Shown here: positions 10,838-21,269 of the stretch, one piece after another
Position numbering within the stretch: position 1 is the stretch's first letter
Layout: every line of letters starts with the position of its first letter
Source of the DNA: Brachypodium distachyon
Taxonomy: Eukaryota; Streptophyta; Magnoliopsida; Poales; Poaceae
Assembly (NCBI RefSeq): GCF_000005505.3
Contig: NC_016134.3
Coordinates: 10,584,624 to 10,648,623 of the forward strand
Length of the DNA: 64,000 nt
Direction of reading: 5' to 3'
Notes under the pieces: model-generated
The model's input: the letters and a program-made list of their open reading frames with translations, nothing else
The model's database searches: none
What the model was told of the DNA's origin: nothing
Position numbers and translations under genes: made by a program

Positions 10838-12710
10838 CTAGTTGCCAGGGTCCTCAGCTGGGGGTTCCGCCTCTGGCTCCGGCTCCGGCTCCAGCTTCCT
10901 CTGCATCCGGTCCACCACCTCCTTGATGAACCTGCTCAACACCTTGCAGTGAGGACGGCCGTCCTCGCTGTCCGACCAGGCGTCCAGCACCGTCTCGAAG
11001 GGGAAGCCCGGGTGGCGGAGGTGCACCCGAGGAAGGATCGTCTCAGCGATCTTCCTGGCGCACAAGGCTATCTCCCCATCGCAGAACTTGGAGATCCACA
11101 CGTCGAGCGCCCCGAGCTTCCCCACCATGTCGGAGAAGAAGGGGATCAGGGTGCTGACGTCCTGACTGTCCACCTTTGCGGCCTGCAGCTCGAACCTCGG
11201 CAGCAGGTCATGCACGGCTTGGGCGGTCTCACGGAGCTTCTCGGTCTCCCTCCGCCGTTGCTCCGCCAACTTGTCGTGGTTGCCGCGCGCCAGCGCTACC
11301 GCGCTCTTGGCCTGGCGGAGGAGTTCCGCTTGCCGCGAGATCACCGTGGCCTTGGCCACGTTGTCCTCGCCCATCTCAATGAGCTCCCCTCGGGCAGTGG
11401 CCAATTCAGACTCGAGTTGGGTGCTCTTTTCCTTGGCGGAATTGAGCTCCTTCTCTCGCCGTGCCAACGCCACTGCCGCGTCCTCCGCGGCCTTGGTCTG
11501 CTCCTCCAGCTTGGTGCGCAGCGCCTGGAGCTGGGTGAGGTAGCTGCGGACCAGCTCGCTCTTCTTGTTGAGGCGAGCTTGGGCCGCGGCGAGCATCTCC
11601 TCGTGCTCCTTGTTGGCCTTCTCCTGCGCCGCGGCCAGCGAGTCCAGAGCTTGTTGGTGCTCGACGTGCTGGGCCTCCAGTTGCCGATGAAGCTCCGCCT
11701 CGGGGACGATCAGCGCTGCGGCTTCATCCCTGGCCTGCCAGGCCAGGCGTGTCTCCTCCCATAGCCGGGAGAGCTCTTGCTGCTCCCTCTCGACGGCCTA
11801 CCGCACTTCGCCGAGCTGGCCCTTCGCGAGTTTGTGGAGCTCCTTCACTTGGTTGAATGAGGTGCCGAACGCCAGCTACTGCTCCTTGATGCCGTCAAGG
11901 AACATCCCCAGGTGATTGAGTCCCAAGTCACCCTGGCAAGGGTGCCAAGGTCTGGGCCGGAGGTAGACGCAGATGACGACGAGGCCCCCGCCGCCACTAT
12001 TTGGCCGGGGGGAGCATCGTCCACTTGTAGGGAAGCCGCCTATTGCTCCCCTGCCGCAGCCTCCTCCAGACCCGCGCCCATAGGTTGCGGGGCTTGTGGA
12101 GTTGCCGCGCCCCCGACAGGAGGCGCCTCTTGCTGGGTGGCCGCGGGATTCGCGCCTTCAGCCCGCATGGCCGGGTATGCGCCATCGAGCCAAGCCACGG
12201 TAGCGACGGTGGGCGCCGGCACCGTTGTGTCCGTCGTGATGGAGCTTGGCGCGGGAGCCACATCAGGCTCCTCCCTCATCTCCGCGTCCTTGACGTCGGA
12301 GATGAGATCAACCACCACATCGCCCTTTCTCGCTGTGGGTGCGGTGGGGGCTGCGAGAAAGAAGAAATTAGAACTTAAAGCTAAATTGAGGTACCCGGCG
12401 ACGGACGCGAGGATGCTCTGAGGGAGTACCTTGCGGGGCCGCCGTGCGTGCGGGAGGAGCCTCCTCCCTCTCCGTCCCGGCTACTGCGGCAGGGCCGCCC
12501 GCCGAGAACTGGATTTCGCCTGCAGGTCAGGGAGATGGGACGGCACCACCCCGGCGACGATGAAGCCCGCGAACACCCGGAAATCGTTCTCCTGGTGCTC
12601 GACGCCGGCGGGGAAGATGAGGGTTTCCCAGTACTCATTGAACCGCGAGGTGACGACGTGCCGGATCTTGTCTAGCCCTTCGCCATTGTAACCAGGATGA
12701 GGAAGGAATG
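10838..12710 (-). pseudogene. Antisense coiled-coil gene of Tat element
   Basis: A gene opposite in direction to pol, between pol and the 3' LTR. The 3' exon has a 252-residue open frame (10838-11596) with long heptad-like Ala/Glu/Leu/Lys/Arg stretches. A folded part follows (FFSDMVGKLGALDVWISKF, AETILPRVHLRHPGFPFE), then an acidic PEPEPEAEPP tail. Coiled-coil coding continues upstream in other frames to about 12350 (stops near 11880 and 12037, frameshifts near 11930). A plausible 79-bp intron (12351-12429) has donor AAG/GTACTC and acceptor TTTCTCGCAG. Before it lies an exon reading FNEYWETLIFPAGVEHQEN and FRVFAGFIVAG. Antisense genes here are known from Tat elements, some described as 'putative gypsy type transposon' proteins. 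Function is unknown. The 5' part is missing and the reading is broken. Confidence 0.65.
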
Positions 12711-13051
12711 CTGGGGGGCTAAGTGTTTGCTTCTCAGCGCAGCGGTGGGGTCTTATAACGCCCCGTCGCTAAGCAACGGTCACGTCCGCACCCTACGGGT
12801 GCGCTGGGGATAACTTCGCTTCAAGAGGGTAGTGCGGGGCGTGGCCTTAACCACCCGTGTTTAAGGGGGAGGTTAGGGCGGAAATCTCGCACCCACTACT
12901 CTGCCCGTAACGGCAGAGTCCCTGGAGCAGCGCATAGACAGGGACCTGAAACGGCTCGGGACCCACGCGTCGGTTAAGGGCGTAGCCTGGCAACCGACCA
13001 GGGAAGATTTCACCCGGGAACAGGCATTGCCGGCCCACGCCCGGGGGCTAC
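12711..13051 (+). other. Tat 3' region with polypurine tract
   Basis: Noncoding. It ends in the purine-rich GCCCGGGGGCTAC directly before the 3' LTR (about 13040-13051), the usual plus-strand primer of grass Tat elements. The N-terminal part of the antisense gene should lie here but is not recognisable. Confidence 0.6.
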
Positions 13052-13942
13052 TGTCGCACCGGTGGCACCCGGGGTACCGCCGCTGCATGACGCGTGGGCC
13101 ACCTCGCTTGCTCCCCGGAAGTATCGCACCCCGGGCAGCACGGCGCGAGCTGCCCGGCAAGGCACCAGCGCGGCGGGGCTAGCCGGGCTGCGGGGGTTAC
13201 CTTGGGGGGGCAGTGAGAGAATTCCCTCCGGGACGTTCCCGGCGAGGTCACTGGCCGGGAAGGGAGTTCCCGGGCGCAGGCACCCGTTACAGGAGCGGGA
13301 CCAAGCAGGCAGGACAACGACGCCACGTGGCCGCTCGGCGGGCTCCCCGTACGCGAGGCTCGTCAGGGCGAGGAGTGAGGCACGAGCAAACATTAAATGC
13401 TCCGACAGAAAGGGGATTCCCCGTCCAGTCAGCCTACAGTAACTGCCCCGTTGTGAACTCTGAGCACGCAGCGCCCTAGCTATAGGGCTACCCATCATGC
13501 ATGCACGCCAGCACACCGAGGGAAAGCTGCTCTAGTTCTTTGCTTGCCACGTGTCACCCATGCACCGAGGCACCTATGGTATCCCCTTGAGTATAAAAGG
13601 AGGACCCCCGCCAATGGTTGGTGGGTGGGTTGGTTCATCCGGATCCATACAAGCTCTAGCCAAGAATAGCAAGTAGTACTTAACTAAAAAGACAGAGCAC
13701 CCGGGGATTCCCCCCGACAGCCTGTAAACCCTTGGTCACTGATTAATAGCAAACACGGAAGCAGGACGTAGGGTTTTACACCTTAGGGTGGCCCGAACCT
13801 GGGTAAACGATCTCGTGCTCATATTGCTCCAGCGCTTGACATTGGCCTCGCCGGCGATCGCCGGGGCAATCCCTGTCGCCCACTGCCGAACCTAGAATTG
13901 GGTGCTCGCGCATCCCCGGTGTCGAAGCCCCGTGCTACGACA
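13052..13942 (+). repeat. 3' LTR of Tat element
   Basis: An 891-bp LTR, TGTCGCACC to GCTACGACA, followed by CACCA. It matches 1624-2494 with many substitutions. Confidence 0.85.
13592..13599 (+). promoter_or_regulatory. TATA box in Tat 3' LTR
   Basis: TATAAAAG followed by GAGGAC in the middle of the LTR. The 5' LTR, which would drive the element, has TACAAAAG at the same place. Confidence 0.55.
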
Positions 13943-14162
13943 CACCAACATGGTGTATATCGAGGCACCGACGGCGCTTCAGCTACCATAGCGTCCTCAT
14001 ATATTTCTGGAAACAAAAGACAAATCAACAACGGTTTATGCAACAAATGGACCGGCAAAGGTACATGTGGAGTGAGTTCCAGTAGAAAAATTACGACATA
14101 CAGTACGCACAGACAAGCAGACATATAGTTTCTTGTTCGAACTATACACAACAGCGTCTAAA
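13943..14162 (+). pseudogene. ASH2-like fragment, copy 1 (3' part)
   Basis: Continues the fragment broken at 1623 and matches 27829-28034. It reads as a decayed coding stretch with several stops. It leads straight into the CACTA terminus at 14163 with the same flank (GTCTAAA) as copy 2. Confidence 0.6.
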
Positions 14163-14600
14163 CACTACTCCAGAAAACCCCTCCAGTGGCGGTCAAAAAT
14201 AGGGTTGGTGGCGGTGATCACACCCGCCACCAACTCTGCGTCACTAGAGGTTTTAGCACCGGTGGCGGGTAAAATACCCACCACTGCTGCTCGGAGATCA
14301 CCAATGGCGGGTAAACTACCCGCCACCGAAGACCTACAAACCGCCGCTGTAAATCCCTCCGGCACCACCCGAAAAGTGCCTGGAGTACAGCAGTGGCAGG
14401 CGCAATACCCGCCACTGGATATTTCCAGTGGCGGTTTATGGCCACCGCCACTGGAACCATTTCCAGTGGCGGTGGAGTCTAACCGCCACTATTTTTTCCC
14501 GAAAATAAATAAATGAAATCTATAAAAATAAATATTCCTGTAGCACAGAAATAGCAGGAATACAGCAGCACCAAAGAAATAGAATAGCAGCAAATATATT
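14163..14600 (+). mobile_element. CACTA terminal fragment (CACTA3)
   Basis: Begins CACTACTCCAGAAAACCCC and carries several CCAGTGGCGG/CCGCCACTGG subterminal repeats. It matches 28035-28460 closely, but stops at AAATATATTAC where the gypsy sequence takes over. Only the end survives, with no transposase part. The left flank AAA equals that of CACTA1, so both termini descend from one insertion. Confidence 0.85.
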
Positions 14601-15310
14601 ACCCTGATCACAGATCGATCTTTGACAACACACAGGCTCCTTCCAACTGGAATGATCGTTTATTCTTTATCATCACCTCATTTAGTGACCGATAATCGAT
14701 ATACATCCGCTGGCTCTTGTCCTTCTTCTCCACAAATAGGACAGGTGCTCCCCATGGTGATGAACTGGGGCGAATGAAACCTTTCGCTAACTGTTCTGCT
14801 AGCTGCTTCTTCAACTCTTTCAATTCTTCCACAGCCATCTTATAAGGTCTCTTGGCTATGGGTCCACTTCCAGGCATCAACTCCATGAGGAACTCGACAT
14901 GACGGTCTGGTGGCATACTTGGCAACTCTTCCGGGAAGACATCCGGATGTTCTTTCACTACTGGAACCTCGTCCAGGCTAACCCCCTTAAGAGAATTGAC
15001 CTTAGGTCTCTTAAGTTCAAAAGCAGACTTGAAACGGATTCTCTTATTCTCTGGGGTGGTGAGGGTGATGGTCCTTCTGACACAGTCTATGAGTCCCTCA
15101 TACTTGGCCAGCCAATCCATTCCTAGGATGACATCTAAACCCTTGGACCCTATTATTATTAGGTCCGTGGGGAAGGTGTGTTTCCCTATTTCCACGATTA
15201 CCCACGGCTGTCATAGGCGGCTATCAGTTCTCCCCCTGGTGAATTTACTTTCATTGGGTTTGCTAGTGTGCTAATAGGTAGTCCATTTTGATGCACAAAA
15301 TCCTCTTGAG
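14601..15310 (-). pseudogene. B1 protease end and RT start
   Basis: In a frame from 15195 down the protein reads DVILGMDWL (end of retropepsin), then [14 protein letters not shown], the RT entry [13 protein letters not shown], and [26 protein letters not shown] deletion of about 24 nt just before QLEGAC removes the conserved PLP stretch present in element B2. The frame ends at the fusion point. A frameshift near 15310 and a stop near 15210 separate this part from gag and the DTGA protease motif. Confidence 0.8.
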
Positions 15311-16256
15311 ATGAATGAATGAGATGCACCGGTATCAAACAGTACTAAAGCTTTAAATGAATTAATGCTAAAGGTACCGATGACTATACCTTGCTCCTCG
15401 GTGATCTCTTCAACGTCGATGTGGTTCAAGTTGCCCTTCTGGAACAGGTTCGGCTTAACCCCATTCCCTCCATTCTTCTCCGGGCAATCGTTGGAGTAGT
15501 GCCCCATCTTGTGGCACTTGAAGCACTCCACCTGGCTCATGTCCCTGCCAGGGTTGCGGTTCTGTCCGGCTCCATTGCCGTTGTTGTGGCCCTTTCCATT
15601 GCCATTTTGGTTGCCACTTCCATTGTGGTTACCATTCCCGTCGTGGAGCCTCGGGCGTTGCTGCTGCTGCTGATTCTGCTGTTGTTGCTGGTGCTGGTGG
15701 TGCTGGTGCTTGCTGCTGCTGTTGTTCCCGGTATGACGGTTCTGATGGCCATACCCTCCGCCGCGTCTGTCGTTGTGGCCCCCGGCCCTGTGCACAGATG
15801 AACTGCCACTGCCATCCTGGGTGATGCGCGGCTTCTGATGTGGCTCTGCGTGAGAGCCTCCCTGGTGGAGTCTCCTCTTGCGGTTCTCCATCTGGTGGAG
15901 CTTGTTCTCCAACACAATCGCCTTGTCGATGAGCGATTGGTAGGTAGGAGTGTAAGCAATAGCCAACTGAACGAAGAGTTCATCGTTCAGCGCATCCAAG
16001 AATCTCTCTCGGCGCTTGGCATCCGTGTTCACCTCGTTCGGCGCATAGCAAGCAAGGCTATTGAACTGGTCGATGAACTCGACCACTGTGCGGCTTCCCT
16101 GTCTGAGCCGTAGAAATTCCTTCTTCTTCAAATTAAGCACCCCTGCTGAGATGTGGGCGGTGCGGAAAGCTCCTTGGAACATGTCCCAAGTCACTTGCTC
16201 GATGGGGGTGGTGATCTGGTAATTTTCCCACCAGGATGCAGCCGGTCCTTCCAATA
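15271..16256 (-). pseudogene. B1 gag (N-terminally truncated) and protease motif
   Basis: Open frame of 327 residues. It starts inside the gag capsid domain (EGPAASWWENYQ, FIDQFNSLACYA). A Gln/His/Asn/Gly-rich linker follows, encoded by a CTG-repeat stretch near 15660-15720. Next are the CCHC zinc knuckle CFKCHKMGHYSNDC, which binds RNA, and the protease active site LFDTGASHSFIS. Gag normally begins further upstream. Here it is cut at about 16256, where unrelated AT-rich sequence starts. A frameshift shortly after the DTGA motif ends the frame. Confidence 0.85.
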
Positions 16257-16475
16257 GGTTTTATACACAAGCGTATCTCAAATTATACACTCGATCATTC
16301 ATAAAAAGGTTTTGAAAGAGATAGCAAATCACACTTGTTCATGATGGGACACTGCCCATAAAGAGTACGGAAAATGCAATCGATCTACATTGCCATATAC
16401 ATAGATTGTATGGTCAATGACTAACTCGCAAAACTGATAACGAAAATAACTGATAAAGACTGGCAGGCATCGAGA

Positions 16476-17420
16476 CTAGGGAGGTGTGGCTATCGTCGTG
16501 GCCCCGTTGCTCCTCTTCCTCTTGGAGCGGGTGTTGGTGGCGGGGGTGTCCATCTCGTGGACCTCCTGGGGCTCCTCCTCCTCAGTCGGTACCTCCTCCT
16601 GGGGTTCCATCTCCTGGTCCTGTGGCAGAGGTGGGGTCTGAACAGGCGCCGGTGCGGCAGCTGGTGCGGTGGCCGTGATGAACGCCTGGAACTGCTCGCA
16701 GTAGTAGCGGGCCTGCTCTCTCGCATTTGCGGGTTCAGCTGCGGCGGTTGCTTCGAGGAACGTCTTGAACTTCTCGCGGTAGTAGCGAGCTTGGTTCCTC
16801 TCATACAGTATCTGACCAATGACTCCCTCCATGTTGAGGATAGTGTTCTACAGCAATGCCTTATCCTCCTGCCATTGGGTCTTCTCTCCCATTAGATTTC
16901 CGACCTGCTCCTCGGCTAAGTCAGCCCTGGTCATCTCGTGCTCGAGGCAAGACTCCAAATCCACTGTGTTTGCCTCCAAGTTCTCGAAGTGGGTCGTCAC
17001 CGGGGTCGCATTCTCGCTGTCGGTGATGGCCACGGCTGAGCACGCGTGGTTCCGCCTTCCAAAGAGACAGAAGGGGGAGGTCTCGGTAAACTCGTGCCGA
17101 TAGTCCCGGCACACCTGCGCGAAGGCGCACTGCATGGCGAACTGAAGGCCTTGCTCGAAGATGGGGTAGCGGGCGATGAAGGTGATATCCTGTGTAGCAG
17201 GCGCGATCTCACGCCCGCGGATCTTCGCCTCAATCTCCCACCGTGGCTGCCATCCTTCTGGCACGGCGGGCTCGACTTGGCCTCTGAACTTGGGTGGTGG
17301 CAGGTCAAGAGACGCACATAGTGCCGCCAAAGGGGCACTGAACAACTGGTCGTCGTCCGTGGAGGGGTAGTAGACTCGGGTAAACGGCGGTACGTTGCCA
17401 AAAGGTGTTGGGCTTCCCAT
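16476..17420 (-). pseudogene. Extra ORF upstream of gag in B1 (ORF0-like)
   Basis: Two abutting frames in one reading phase (17420-16848 and 16832-16476) are separated by one TAG near 16848, about 310 codons in all. The product starts MGSPTPFGNVPPFTRVYYPS. It has a compact middle (FEQGLQFAMQCAFAQVCRDY), then coiled-coil-like Glu-rich stretches with a repeated QARYY motif, a Pro/Glu-rich segment and a basic TRSKRKRS end. It has no retroviral motif. It lies between the PBS and gag, on the element's coding strand. I recall an extra ORF0 at this place in rice RIRE3/RIRE8-type elements. The function is unknown. Confidence 0.55.
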
Positions 17421-17898
17421 CTATAGAAAACAAGAAGGAAAGGTAATGGAGTATCAGTGACATGATCAAATGGTCGGATGTATGTAAAATAAAATAAAAG
17501 ATAGTAGGGTGGATAAGGTGATAAAATTTAATATTAGAGGTGAAATAAAATTGGGTGCATAATGATATGTGTATAACATGGCAACATGATTATAGTGGTG
17601 GATGGTATAATAAAACAAATATGCATCTGTGGTATAATAAAATAAACATGCATGTGTGGTCTAATAAAAGAAACATGCATCTGTGGTATAAGGCATAGTA
17701 TTTGGTGTATATGTAAAATAAATCAACAAACATGTCATGCATATGTAAGATATAAATGCAATAATTTAGATGAATAGAGATAAGGAATAAAATATATATA
17801 AAGATCAGATAGGGATAAGAAATAATCCTAAGGTTTGGTCTTATGGTTTGGTCTTCTCCTAATCCAAGCTAGGGTCACATTCCTACATGCAACACATG
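17421..17898 (-). other. B1 leader region
   Basis: AT-rich untranslated leader between the PBS and the extra ORF, with short repeats of a CATCTGTGGTATAATAAAA type near 17620-17700. No gene seen. Confidence 0.5.
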
Positions 17899-17910
17899 GC
17901 TTTGATACCA
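17899..17910 (-). other. Primer binding site of B1
   Basis: TGGTATCAAAGC on the minus strand, two bases inside the LTR end. It is one base away from the usual plant initiator-Met tRNA site TGGTATCAGAGC. Confidence 0.7.
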
Positions 17911-17912
17911 TC

Positions 17913-20900
17913 TGAAGCGATCCCCCCCCCCTTACAGGATTCGATCTCTGTGCTTATTTGTGCTAGTCCCTGGATCGACTCACTAGCACACACAGTTTCA
18001 AGATGTAATACCAAGATACAAAGGTCAAACGTACTTTATTACATCGTATCATCCAGAACTTTATTGTACTTACAAACTTGCATAACGCCTTGGGTCAGCA
18101 TAACAAATAGAGTTCCAAAATAACCAAATATTGTTTGACAAACGGCGGCGGAAAAGGTGGAGCAAATGGGCCTCAACTACTCTCAGAGGAGAGAGCATGT
18201 TGGAATGTAAGCACATGACCCAAAGAATATCGACGAACCTCACTCTTCGTCAGATTCACCTGCATTATTGATTGCAGCCACTACGTGGTCAATACATTGA
18301 ATGTATTGGCAAATTCACCCGGAAGTTATAACAAATCCTACCAAGTATATGCAACTGAGGTATAGTGGGGTTTAGGCTTTATGGCGTGGTAGCAAAACAT
18401 AGTTTATCTTACTACAATTGAATGTTACATTATTGTTAACTAATGGACACCGGGTAGAGACACCGATGCTCCTATTAATCTAAGGACATCGAGTAGATAC
18501 ATCAATGCTCCTAACCCAGGTTCAAACCATTCATTTTATTTAAGAAGTTGGAATGAGTGAGACCTTTCTTACAGCCCCCATATCTAGTTGCTCATAATTG
18601 TCCGTAACCGGGGACACGGCTAAGTACTTAGTTTGACACTCTCGAGAGGTGGTACACTTTACCCACAAGAAATCGACGTGTTAATCCCTTGCTATCCTCA
18701 GGGTAGAGTAGCAACGGCATCGATTACAGGAATTTTCAGAACATAATCCCCCAGACCGCCTGAGGGACGCGCTCCCACCTACACGGCTACATACCGATGT
18801 CATCCTCGGATCCGGGTTCATATTTCTTACATCCATCCTGCTAGAGCCTATTTAGCATGTGGTTGTACTGGAAGCTACTAAACAGGAAAACTAATCCAGT
18901 CTCTGGTTACCCCAGGTGGCATTCCACATTTGCGACGCAAGCGCTCCCCGAATCCACGGGGAGACGTCCATGGACGATCCATCTCCGAATCCACGCCATA
19001 AAGCGTCGCATAGAAATGGACCTGACATCGCATAACATCTCAAATCCTCAAAGCAGCCCACCCAGGATGGTTCATTAGGGTTGTTTTGCCAAGTTTCCAA
19101 AATTACTTCACCTAATCAGTTTCACAATGATTGAGATTCCCTCCCACGTTTACTAACATAGCATGGCTAAGCAATATCTAATCAGGATGGCTATTGGTGG
19201 AGGATTCATGGCAAAGGTAACCCTATAGCTAGTAGGTCAATCATAGCTAGCATAAGTACGAGTAATAGTCCTATCAATGCATTCTACAAGCAACACTAAT
19301 GCATAAGTATTTTAAAAACAAACAGTAATAGGATATGATCAAAGTGAACTTGCCTTGGTACTAGTTGGAGTTCAAACACTCGTCACAATCACAAGGTTCG
19401 CTCTTCGAGAAAACTATACGAAGCAAACAACATACACATACATAAACACACAATTCACATCATGACAAAAATGAAATATGCTATGATGCGATGCAACATG
19501 TGACATGGTTTGGTTTATTTTATTTGGGTGATCAACTAGTCCTAAGCATTGGTAATTAAAAACAAATGCATTAGGGTTTGAAAACTAATTGTAAAAACTA
19601 GGGTTTAAACCTTAAAACAAGGTTTTAATTGCATCAGCCAATTAATTTAATTCAAAATATTTATTTCTCTGTTCCAATGGACACAGGATAATAAAAAAAA
19701 ATTGGGCACTGGTTTCAATTAAAAAGGATTTCTAAATAATTAGTTATGAATTAAATGTCATAAAAGGCCTTTCTGTAAATTCACTGTGGTTCAAGTATTC
19801 AAATTTAAATTTAAACCGTGCCAAAAGATTCTACAGGACTTTCCAGAAAGGTAAATTTTGTCAAATTCTACCAGAGGGTTTAAAAGTTATAAGCATTTGA
19901 AGTTCTAGGGGTGTTTTTGCAAAAGTGCCATTTAATTTAAACCGAGATTAAGTTTTCATTTTGATCAGGGACATGTGGCGTGATCCTATTGGTGCGTACC
20001 GGTTCGGAATTAAAATAAAAGAGAACCGTCGGATCTCACTTAAATAGATCGGACGGCCCAGATCGCGTACCGGTACGGGATTAAAAGGATCTAATCCTGA
20101 CCGTTGATCGAGATCGGACATACGAGGGGAGGTCGGGGCTCACCGGCGGCAGCACTAGGGTTCCAGGGACGCTCCGGCGACGTGGGGACGCGGCAGCGGG
20201 CTCTTCCGGCGAGGTTTCGGGTTGGGGAGGAGATGGGTGTGCGCGGCTCGTCGAGGCGGAGACGCTGGTGGCGGCGGTTCGCTTCGGGGACGCCGGCGTT
20301 GACGTCTAGGACGACGAAGACGCGGCGACTGGCGGCGGAGCTTTGGCTTGCATCGTCGAGGCGCTGCGGTGTTCAAAACGAAGAGGGGAGCGCCTCAAAA
20401 GAACCGTGAGGAGGAGAGGATTGAGGAACTGCGGCCCATGAGGTCAATGGCGTACCTCGTCGGCGACGGCGAGTGAAATCGGGCGGCGGCCGTGGCGAAC
20501 TCCGGCGAGAGATTCCGGCAGCGTGGGCGCGAGGCGAGCAAAATCGGGAGAGGGAAACGGCAGAGGTGGCGTCGGACTTTATAAGGACGCGGGCGGCGAG
20601 TTTCGGGAAGGCCGGAATCGGCGGGCGCTGGCGTCACGGCAGCGACGACGCGGCGCGGGGATCGCGGGGCTTTCCTTCCGAGGAAGAAGAAGGCCCTGAC
20701 AGGTGGGCCCCACCTGTCAATGGCTCGCGGCGGCGTGCGCGCTGGGCCGGCTCGGTCCTGTTCGGGCGCGGGCGAAGCTGGGCCGGTTCGGCCCAATTCG
20801 GCCGGGCCGGTCCGTTTCTTCCTTTTTTTTTCTTTTAGCCTTTTCTCTTTTTCTTTTTCTGATTTCTTTGATATCTTTATATTTTGAACTCCAAATTGGT

Positions 20901-21245
20901 CCAAATAAATTCCAGAATATCCCCTCAAAATAAAATATATAAAAATGCATTTGCCCTATAAATGCCTTTAGGGCTATATAAGTATTTAAGTAAAATAGTT
21001 TTTCAACTCCCACTGAATATCCAAAAATTATGGGATAGCTTATTTATGAAATAAACCCCTTTTATAGATAAACCCTATTGGTTTGAAGATCCAAAGCTCA
21101 AATGGGTGAAACCCTATGGTTTAAAATTAAATAAAAACCTTTTTAAACCCTTTTGAGATTCAAATTTGAATTCAAAAATGCAATTGTGGCATGATGCTCA
21201 TGAGTGCAATGCATATGAAAGGTTTTGGAATTTTGGGATGTTACA
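17913..21245 (-). repeat. 5' LTR of B1
   Basis: A 3.3 kb LTR running TGTAACATCCCAAAA to GGATCGCTTCA on the minus strand. It aligns with the solo LTR 2659-5962 over its length. The GC-rich core (about 20100-20830) and the T-rich block (about 20820-20880) are shared. The outer flank is CTTGA (21246-21250). The matching left flank is lost with the 3' half. Confidence 0.88.
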
Positions 21246-21269
21246 CTTGATCATGTTGATTATACCTAT

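Larger units (their letters stand above)
1624..13942 (+). mobile_element. Tat-type Ty3/gypsy LTR retrotransposon, degenerate
   Basis: The element starts TGTCGCACC and ends GCTACGACA. The flanks are CACCG (1619-1623) and CACCA (13943-13947), an imperfect 5-bp target duplication. The uninterrupted site is visible in copy 2 at 27833. LTRs are about 0.87-0.89 kb. The internal order is leader, gag start, reverse transcriptase, RNase H, a second archaeal-like RNase H, integrase, a long spacer, an antisense gene, PPT and 3' LTR. The second RNase H and the antisense gene are marks of the Tat clade (Retand/RIRE2/Grande type). Gag and most of the protease are missing, pol is broken, and a solo LTR of another family sits at 2659-5962. 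The two LTRs differ at many sites, so the insertion is not recent. Confidence 0.85.
14601..21245 (-). mobile_element. Tekay-type gypsy B1, 5' half
   Basis: Minus-strand element with its 5' LTR at 17913-21245, a PBS at 17899-17910, an extra upstream ORF (17420-16476), gag (16254 down to about 15400), protease, and the beginning of RT down to 14601. The rest of pol and the 3' LTR are missing, because the sequence is joined to a CACTA end at 14600. Its RT region is a close relative of the one at 63510-63965. The very long LTR and the chromodomain seen in sister element B2 place the family in the Tekay/Del chromovirus clade. Confidence 0.85.

Noticed and set aside
10949..11764. 271-residue plus-strand frame
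   Set aside because: It is the shadow of the antisense coiled-coil gene; the minus strand has the coherent heptad pattern and splice sites.
20104..20928. Similar GC-rich frames in the B1 LTR
   Set aside because: Same LTR core as above; not conserved as protein between copies.
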